Positions 42,662-47,477 of a stretch of DNA of 47,477 nt are shown here, in pieces; within the stretch, counting starts at the first letter, position 1; each line of letters opens with the position of its first letter. The position numbers and the translations under genes are program-made. The notes beneath the pieces were generated by a model that was not told the DNA's origin, did no database searches, and saw nothing but the letters and a program-made list of their open reading frames with translations. The stretch is from Acidaminococcaceae bacterium (GTDB lineage: Bacteria > Bacillota > Negativicutes > Acidaminococcales > Acidaminococcaceae), in the NCBI GenBank assembly GCA_029004715.1, contig JAQVYX010000004.1:1-47477 (forward strand), read 5' to 3'.

Positions 42662-43322
42662 ATTTTTTGAAAATAAATTTATTTTTATTGAATTCCAATA
42701 TTCCCGCATCTCGCAACTTACAAAGCGTTGCCGACATGGCACTGCGATCTACGGCCAGGTAGTCAGCTAACTGCTGTCTGTTAAAAGGGATTGTAAATGC
42801 TGAAGTGTTTTGCCTTTGAGACTCTGCCGACAGATATGACAGCAATTTATCCTTTGTCGTACGTTGAGACAAATATTCCATTTTTCGCGTAAGCATTAAG
42901 TTTTTTTGGGCCAAAATAGTTAAAAGATTTTTGATCAATACTAAATTACTATTTCTACCTATGACCCCATCACTCATTAACCTGCGCACATCTAAAAACA
43001 GAACCTCTGTGGGCTCAATAGTAAGAACACTAACCTCGAGTAATACATTATCCAAAAAGCTGTAATTTTCAGCAAAAAGCCCTCCTGCCACTACTTCCGT
43101 TAGTATATCTCTATTCCCCCAAAAATCTTCTTTGATAACATGTACTGCTCCCGTAAGTACCATGCCCATATTTATAGTTTGCTCACCTGCGTGATAAATA
43201 AATTCTCCTCTTTGGTATACTTTTTTGCTAGCTCCTAAGTTAGTCAATAGTGTTTCTATTGCCGCACTTTCTAGACCTTTAAAGAGCTTTGTCTTTTGTA
43301 AAATTTCTAAATTTTTTTGCAT
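42660..43322 (-). CDS. Crp/Fnr-family regulator next to hcp
   Basis: This 220-residue regulator has an N-terminal cyclic-nucleotide-binding-like beta roll (about 10-120; RGEFIYHAGEQ) and a C-terminal winged helix (about 150-218; NRQQLADYLAVDRSAMSATLCKL). It has only one cysteine, so it is not an FNR-type Fe-S sensor; haem or another ligand is possible. The in-frame start at 43385 is rejected: the ATG at 43322 follows AAAGGCGG and begins the domain. It is divergent from the ferredoxin-hcp unit, as HcpR-type regulators of hcp are. Confidence 0.88.
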   Translation of the reverse strand: MQKNLEILQKTKLFKGLESAAIETLLTNLGASKKVYQRGEFIYHAGEQTINMGMVLTGAVHVIKEDFWGNRDILTEVVAGGLFAENYSFLDNVLLEVSVLTIEPTEVLFLDVRRLMSDGVIGRNSNLVLIKNLLTILAQKNLMLTRKMEYLSQRTTKDKLLSYLSAESQRQNTSAFTIPFNRQQLADYLAVDRSAMSATLCKLRDAGILEFNKNKFIFKK

Positions 43323-43335
43323 ATTTCCGCCTTTC

Positions 43336-43349
43336 GTTGTTTTTGCAAC
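43336..43349. promoter_or_regulatory. Small dyad upstream of the Crp-type gene
   Basis: GTTGTTTTTGCAAC (TTG-N6-CAA, extended to GTTG/CAAC) lies in the leader, about 10-25 bp after the predicted transcription start. It resembles a Crp/Fnr-type site in geometry and could mediate autoregulation. Confidence 0.3.
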
Positions 43350-43364
43350 ATCTTTTATATTTTG

Positions 43365-43393
43365 AGCATAGTACAATACAAGCAAGAAGTCAA
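43365..43393 (-). promoter_or_regulatory. Promoter of the Crp-type gene
   Basis: On the minus strand, TTGACT (43388-43393) and TATGCT (43365-43370) are 17 bp apart. Confidence 0.65.
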
Positions 43394-43429
43394 GAATTTT
43401 ACCCCCGCTTGTTGAGAGGAGAAAATATT

Positions 43430-44125
43430 ATGAAAAGAAAAATTATCGAAATTAACCATGAAAAATGTAATGGCTGCGGTGCTTGTGCTGCTGCTTGTCA
43501 TGAAGGTGCAATTGGTATGATAGAAGGTAAGGCTACCCTATTACGTGACGACTATTGTGATGGCCTAGGTGACTGTTTACCAACATGCCCTACCGGTGCG
43601 ATTACCTTTGTAGAACGTGAAGCTGCTGCTTATGATAAAAAGGCTGTGCAAAACAATCAAAGACAAAAACAAGACACCCCCCTTCCCTGTGGCTGTCCAG
43701 GCACTCAATCAAAAACACTCACGCATTCTACCTCCACCCCTGCAAATACTTGCATACAAGAAAGTCAGCTGCAACAATGGCCTGTGCAAATTAAATTAGT
43801 TCCGTTGAATGCACCTTATTTTGAAAATGCTAATTTGCTTATAGCTGCAGATTGTACTGCCTATGCCTATAATAATTTCCATGAACGTTTTATGAAAAAT
43901 CACATAACCTTAATTGGCTGTCCTAAACTAGACAGTGGAGATTATAGTGAAAAATTAACGGAAATAATCAAAAACAATAATATTAAAAGCGTAACTATTG
44001 TGAAAATGGAAGTTCCTTGTTGTGGTGGCATGGAACACGCAGCCAAGACAGCTTTACAAAATAGCGGAAAATTTATTCCTTGGCAAGTAATAACAATTTC
44101 CACTGAAGGCACAATCTTAGAATAA
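43430..44125 (+). CDS. Ferredoxin-like 4Fe-4S protein, partner of hybrid cluster protein
   Basis: This 231-residue protein begins with a ferredoxin module: C13-x2-C16-x2-C19-x3-C23, then a second set C43-x5-C49-x3-C53-P that has only three cysteines in line. A Gln/Pro-rich linker (about 70-110) with CGCPG follows, then a C-terminal domain with GCPKLD and PCCGG cysteines of its own. Such proteins commonly stand before hcp and probably pass electrons to it. The longer frame from 43289 is rejected; GAGAGGAG precedes the ATG at 43430. It is 85 bp upstream of hcp. Confidence 0.85.
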   Translation: MKRKIIEINHEKCNGCGACAAACHEGAIGMIEGKATLLRDDYCDGLGDCLPTCPTGAITFVEREAAAYDKKAVQNNQRQKQDTPLPCGCPGTQSKTLTHSTSTPANTCIQESQLQQWPVQIKLVPLNAPYFENANLLIAADCTAYAYNNFHERFMKNHITLIGCPKLDSGDYSEKLTEIIKNNNIKSVTIVKMEVPCCGGMEHAAKTALQNSGKFIPWQVITISTEGTILE

Positions 44126-44160
44126 AATATTGTGCGGTAAGTTAAATTTAGCCATTCGGG

Positions 44161-44181
44161 CAACGTTAAACAGTAACGTTG
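44161..44181. promoter_or_regulatory. Perfect dyad upstream of hcp
   Basis: CAACGTTA-N5-TAACGTTG is an 8-bp perfect inverted repeat, about 30 bp before the hcp start. It has no following T-run, so it may be a binding site or an mRNA hairpin rather than a terminator. Confidence 0.4.
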
Positions 44182-44210
44182 AACCCAATTTTATAAAAGG
44201 AGAAATTATT

Positions 44211-45773
44211 ATGAACAAAATGTTTTGTTTTCAATGCGAACAAACTGCTATGAGCACTGGGTGTACTGGTAATGCCGGCGTCTGCGGCAAGAAATTTGAT
44301 ACCGCAAATTTGCAAGATAAATTAACCGGCGCTCTAATTGGCCTAGCCAGGGGGGTTGATAAAGCAACTACAACCGCTGCCACCGATAAGCTTATGTTAG
44401 AAGGATTATTTACAACTATCACAAATGTTAATTTTAATAATGAAACCATCAGCGAGTTAATTGAGCAAATAGCTAAAGAAAAAGCAACGTTAGCAAATAA
44501 TTGCACCGACTATGATATGAAAAATTTATGGGAAGCTCAAGAAGATATCCGCTCGTTAAAATCCCTTATTCTTTTTGGCCTCAGAGGTGTTGCTGCCTAT
44601 GCCTATCATGCCATGGTTCTTGGCTACAAAAATGAGCAGGTTAATCAATTTTTCTATGAAGGATTGAGAGCAGTTGGTGATTCTAACGCTACCGTAGATA
44701 GCTTGTTACCCTTAGTTCTAAAAACCGGCGAAATAAATCTTACATGTATGACTTTATTGGATAAAGCCAATACTGATAGTTTTGGTACCCCTACCCCCAC
44801 AACAGTATCTTTGACTATTGAAAAAGGTCCCTTTATCGTTATAACCGGACATGATCTTTATGACTTAAAGCTTTTATTGGAACAGACAGCAGGCAAAGGC
44901 ATTAATATCTATACACATGGAGAAATGCTACCTGCACACGCTTATCCCTTATTAAAAAAATATTCCCATCTAAAAGGCAATTTTGGTACTGCATGGCAGA
45001 ACCAGCAAAAAGAATTCGACAACCTTCCGGCTCCGATTCTATTCACTACCAATTGTTTGATGCCTGTACGCCCTAGTTATGCAGACCGAGTATTTACAAC
45101 AGAGGTGGTTTCTTATCCCGAACTAGTCCATATTGGTGAAAGCAAAGATTTCGCCCCTGTTATTGCTAAAGCCTTAGAACTAGGTGGTTATGCAGAAGAT
45201 AAAGTGTTAACCGGAATTAATGGAGGCAACAATGTAACCACTGGGTTTGGCCATGGCACAATTTTAAGCGTGGCAGATAAAGTAGTTGATGCGGTAAAAA
45301 CTGGCGCTATTAAGCACTTTTTCCTAGTTGGTGGTTGTGATGGCGCTAAAACCGGGCGCAACTATTATACCGACTTTGTTAAACAAGCCCCCAAGGATTC
45401 CATAATTTTGACTCTTGCCTGCGGTAAATATCGTTTTAATGATCTTGATCTTGGGACCATTGGCGGACTTCCACGCATTATGGATATGGGCCAATGCAAT
45501 GACGCCTATGGCGCAATTAAAGTAGCTATCTCTTTGTCAGAAGCTTTTAATTGCAGTGTCAACGAACTGCCCTTATCCATCGTGCTTTCTTGGTACGAGC
45601 AAAAAGCTGTTTGTATTTTGTTGACACTTTTACATCTAGGTATAAAAAACATTTACCTAGGACCAACTCTACCTGCGTTCCTTTCCCCTAACATTCTTAA
45701 TTTCTTAGTAGAAAATTATAATATTTCTCCTATTTCTACCCCCGAAAAAGATTTGAAAAAAATTCTAGGATAA
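44211..45773 (+). CDS. hcp: Hybrid cluster protein (hydroxylamine / NO reductase)
   Basis: This 520-residue protein carries an N-terminal [4Fe-4S] motif C6-x2-C9-x8-C18-x6-C25 and the hybrid-cluster ligands further on, including the ATNCLMP-like segment (TTNCLMPVRPSY), GGCDGAKTGRNY and the glutamate in NELPLSIVLSWYEQKA. Hcp reduces hydroxylamine in vitro and acts as a high-affinity NO reductase or S-nitrosylase in anaerobic nitrosative stress. The frame opens at 44130, but AAAGGAG puts the start at 44211. It follows the ferredoxin-like gene and is divergent from a Crp/Fnr regulator. The Cys spacing and length match the class without the large insertion. Confidence 0.96.
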   Translation: MNKMFCFQCEQTAMSTGCTGNAGVCGKKFDTANLQDKLTGALIGLARGVDKATTTAATDKLMLEGLFTTITNVNFNNETISELIEQIAKEKATLANNCTDYDMKNLWEAQEDIRSLKSLILFGLRGVAAYAYHAMVLGYKNEQVNQFFYEGLRAVGDSNATVDSLLPLVLKTGEINLTCMTLLDKANTDSFGTPTPTTVSLTIEKGPFIVITGHDLYDLKLLLEQTAGKGINIYTHGEMLPAHAYPLLKKYSHLKGNFGTAWQNQQKEFDNLPAPILFTTNCLMPVRPSYADRVFTTEVVSYPELVHIGESKDFAPVIAKALELGGYAEDKVLTGINGGNNVTTGFGHGTILSVADKVVDAVKTGAIKHFFLVGGCDGAKTGRNYYTDFVKQAPKDSIILTLACGKYRFNDLDLGTIGGLPRIMDMGQCNDAYGAIKVAISLSEAFNCSVNELPLSIVLSWYEQKAVCILLTLLHLGIKNIYLGPTLPAFLSPNILNFLVENYNISPISTPEKDLKKILG

Positions 45774-45792
45774 AAATATTGCTCAACATAAC

Positions 45793-45835
45793 AAAAGACT
45801 CGGAATATACTTTAGTATATTCTGAGTCTTTTTAA
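45793..45835. terminator. Bidirectional terminator between hcp and folD
   Basis: A stem of about 18-19 bp (45793-45811 with 45814-45832, one wobble pair) with A-run and T-run between convergent genes. Confidence 0.88.
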
Positions 45836-45843
45836 TTTTTATG

Positions 45844-46674
45844 TTATAAATTTTTAGTCAAAGTCTCCATAACCATAGCATTGGAAATTATTCCAATACC
45901 ACCAGGCACCGGTGTAAAAGCGCTGGCTTTAGCGGCAACAGCAGCATCCACATCGCCAACAAGGCCGTTAACGGAAGCATTAATACCAACATCAACTATT
46001 ACCACGCCTTCTTTCACCATAGCGGGTTTAACAAAGTTTGCTACGCCAATTGCCGCCACAATAATATCTGCCTCACGCAAAACAGCCGGCAATTCAACGG
46101 TACGAGAATGACAAATAGTAACAGTGGCATGCTGCTGCAAAAGTAAAAGAGCAACTGGTTTTCCTACCACGTTACTACGCCCTAGAACCACAACTTTTTT
46201 ACCCTTTAGCGCAATATCATAATATTGTAATGCCGCCATGCAGGCCCTAGGCGTACAAGGTCCCCAAGGATTGGTACCCAAATAAAACTCTCCTGCATTT
46301 AAAGGACTAAGACAATCCATATCTTTTGACGGTGCAATTAAAGCGCATATCGCTTGAGCATCTAAATGTTTCGGCAAAGGCATCATAGGCAAGATGCCTT
46401 TTATATTTATATCCGTGTTTAACTGAGTAACAATTTTTATAACCTTGTCCTGACTTACATTGGCCGGCATTATAACTGTACGCACTTGGGCACCCAAACT
46501 CTCGGCTAATTTCCCTAGACGTTTTGTATATACGGCGGAAGCCTCATCACCTTCCACAAGTATAATAGCCAAGCCCACAATTTCCCCTCGTTTAGCCGCA
46601 AGGGAAATTTTTTGAGCAATTTTTTCTTTGACAGCATCTGCAACGGGTTTGCCCCGCATAATAATTGTTTCCAT
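45844..46674 (-). CDS. folD: FolD-like methylenetetrahydrofolate dehydrogenase/cyclohydrolase with altered active site
   Basis: This 276-residue protein has the FolD fold: catalytic domain (1-120, 255-276) and NADP-binding Rossmann domain (about 140-250; VVLGRSNVVGKPVALLL). Y49 of the Y-x3-K motif is present, but the lysine four residues on, essential for cyclohydrolase in E. coli (K54) and human (K56) FolD, is L53, with no indel in the region. The QLPLP motif reads MMPLP (M97 for Q98), and GGVGPMT reads GGIGIIS. D120 of KD-x-D is kept. It may therefore lack cyclohydrolase, or both, activities, or use an altered mechanism. Its ATG overlaps the fhs stop (TAATG). Confidence 0.88.
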   Translation of the reverse strand: METIIMRGKPVADAVKEKIAQKISLAAKRGEIVGLAIILVEGDEASAVYTKRLGKLAESLGAQVRTVIMPANVSQDKVIKIVTQLNTDINIKGILPMMPLPKHLDAQAICALIAPSKDMDCLSPLNAGEFYLGTNPWGPCTPRACMAALQYYDIALKGKKVVVLGRSNVVGKPVALLLLQQHATVTICHSRTVELPAVLREADIIVAAIGVANFVKPAMVKEGVVIVDVGINASVNGLVGDVDAAVAAKASAFTPVPGGIGIISNAMVMETLTKNL

Positions 46675-47477
46675 TAGAATAACCCTGAAATTACACCATT
46701 GTCATCTACGTCTATTTTCTCTGCTGCCGGACGTTTGGGAAGACCAGGCATGGTCATAATATCTCCCGTCAAAACCACGATAAAACCGGCCCCAGCAGAA
46801 ATACGAGCATTAGTTACTGTAATTTTAAATCCTTGAGGCCTGCCTAAAAGCAAAGGATTATCAGATAAAGAATATTGTGTCTTAGCCATACAAACAGGAA
46901 AATTACCATAGCCTAATTTTTCAAAATCAGCAAGAGCCGTATTAGCTGCTTTTTCGTATTCTACACCATCAGCGCCATAAATTTCCTTAGCAATAGTTTC
47001 TATTTTTTCTTTCAAACTCATGTTGTCAGGATAAATAGGCGCAAAATTAGCTGTTCCACCTTCTACCAAACCGACAACTTCTCTAGCTAAGGCTTTACCG
47101 CCTTCGCCACCCTTAGCAAAAACATCTGACAACGCAACATTAACGCCATGTTTAGCACAATAAGCACGAACTGTTTCCAGCTCTTCTTGTGTATCATTAG
47201 CAAAAATATTAATAGCCACAACTACAGGAACATGATACTTCTTTAAGTTTTCAATATGTTTCTCTAAATTTACAACACCTTTTTTTACCGCGTCTACATT
47301 AGGTTGCGTTAGTTCTGTTTTGGGAACGCCACCGTGCATTTTAAGAGCACGCACCGTTGCCACTAAAACTACTGCATCCGGTTTTAAGCCTGCATGACGG
47401 CATTTAATATCAAAGAATTTCTCTGCTCCAAGATCAGCACCAAAACCGGCTTCCGTAACTGTATATTTTGCCAGTTT
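46674..47477 (-). CDS. fhs: Formate-tetrahydrofolate ligase, C-terminal part (runs off the window)
   Basis: The last 267 residues of Fhs are present and the frame stays open to the right edge. Visible are [30 protein letters not shown], the tetrahydrofolate-binding C-terminal core and the end [16 protein letters not shown]. Fhs makes 10-formyl-THF from formate, THF and ATP. Full-length family members have about 555 residues, so roughly half lies outside. The stop codon shares one base with the folD ATG, so the two are translated together as a one-carbon unit. Confidence 0.96.
   Translation of the reverse strand, partial: KLAKYTVTEAGFGADLGAEKFFDIKCRHAGLKPDAVVLVATVRALKMHGGVPKTELTQPNVDAVKKGVVNLEKHIENLKKYHVPVVVAINIFANDTQEELETVRAYCAKHGVNVALSDVFAKGGEGGKALAREVVGLVEGGTANFAPIYPDNMSLKEKIETIAKEIYGADGVEYEKAANTALADFEKLGYGNFPVCMAKTQYSLSDNPLLLGRPQGFKITVTNARISAGAGFIVVLTGDIMTMPGLPKRPAAEKIDVDDNGVISGLF

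Overview
The window reads as chromosomal DNA of an AT-rich anaerobic Firmicute with a diderm envelope, most probably a member of the Negativicutes. The evidence is the C-terminal end of an outer-membrane beta-barrel protein at the left edge, anaerobic-type genes (FeoAB, hybrid cluster protein, Fhs/FolD, anaerobic cobaltochelatase CbiK), a sodium-type V-ATPase, pyruvate carboxylase, aspartase, and Firmicute-style Shine-Dalgarno and sigma-A promoter sequences. The exact genus cannot be fixed from the sequence. I see no insertion sequence, prophage, CRISPR array or rRNA, and only one tRNA gene.

Layout. 1-6040: outer-membrane protein end, CbiK with an N-terminal export-like extension, a MocR/PdxR-type regulator whose PLP lysine is replaced by arginine, feoB and feoA on the minus strand, and divergently a short DtxR-type regulator overlapping crcB; a palindromic DtxR-like operator lies between feoA and the regulator. 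6041-12960: pyruvate carboxylase, a 526-residue helical protein of unknown function behind a nested hairpin structure, and aspartase. 12960-21776: a nine-gene V-type ATPase operon (order H/G-I-K-E-C-F-A-B-D, minus strand) whose K subunit carries the sodium ligands of the Enterococcus pump, preceded by a structured leader. 21777-28290: murI, an RDD membrane protein, an ECF transporter (S-A'-A-T), an Rrf2 regulator with IscR-type cysteines, cysK behind a tiny leader ORF ending in Cys, and tRNA-Ala(CGC). 28317-34530: a GGDEF protein, a yqhD / Old Yellow Enzyme / NemR-like operon for aldehyde and electrophile stress, an exported acetolactate decarboxylase, and pdxK.

34539-42615 is the most distinctive region: an aromatic-acid decarboxylation island. 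It has two different UbiD-family decarboxylases (a VdcC/BsdC type with its VdcD partner, and an LpdC gallate-decarboxylase type), one UbiX prenyltransferase and one LpdD-like prenyl-FMN chaperone that both enzymes could share, one DASS-family anion transporter, and two closely related LysR regulators. Three copies of one inverted repeat (CATTC-N7-GAATA) sit in the two divergent control regions, which suggests that the two halves are controlled as one regulon.

42630-47477: a Crp/Fnr regulator divergent from a ferredoxin-like protein and hcp (nitrosative or redox stress), then on the minus strand the end of fhs (runs off the window) translationally coupled to folD. This FolD is unusual: the catalytic lysine, the active-site glutamine and the GGVGPMT motif are all altered.

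The metabolic picture is a fermenter that makes oxaloacetate and fumarate from pyruvate and aspartate, runs one-carbon chemistry on tetrahydrofolate, pumps or exploits sodium ions, and can decarboxylate phenolic acids.
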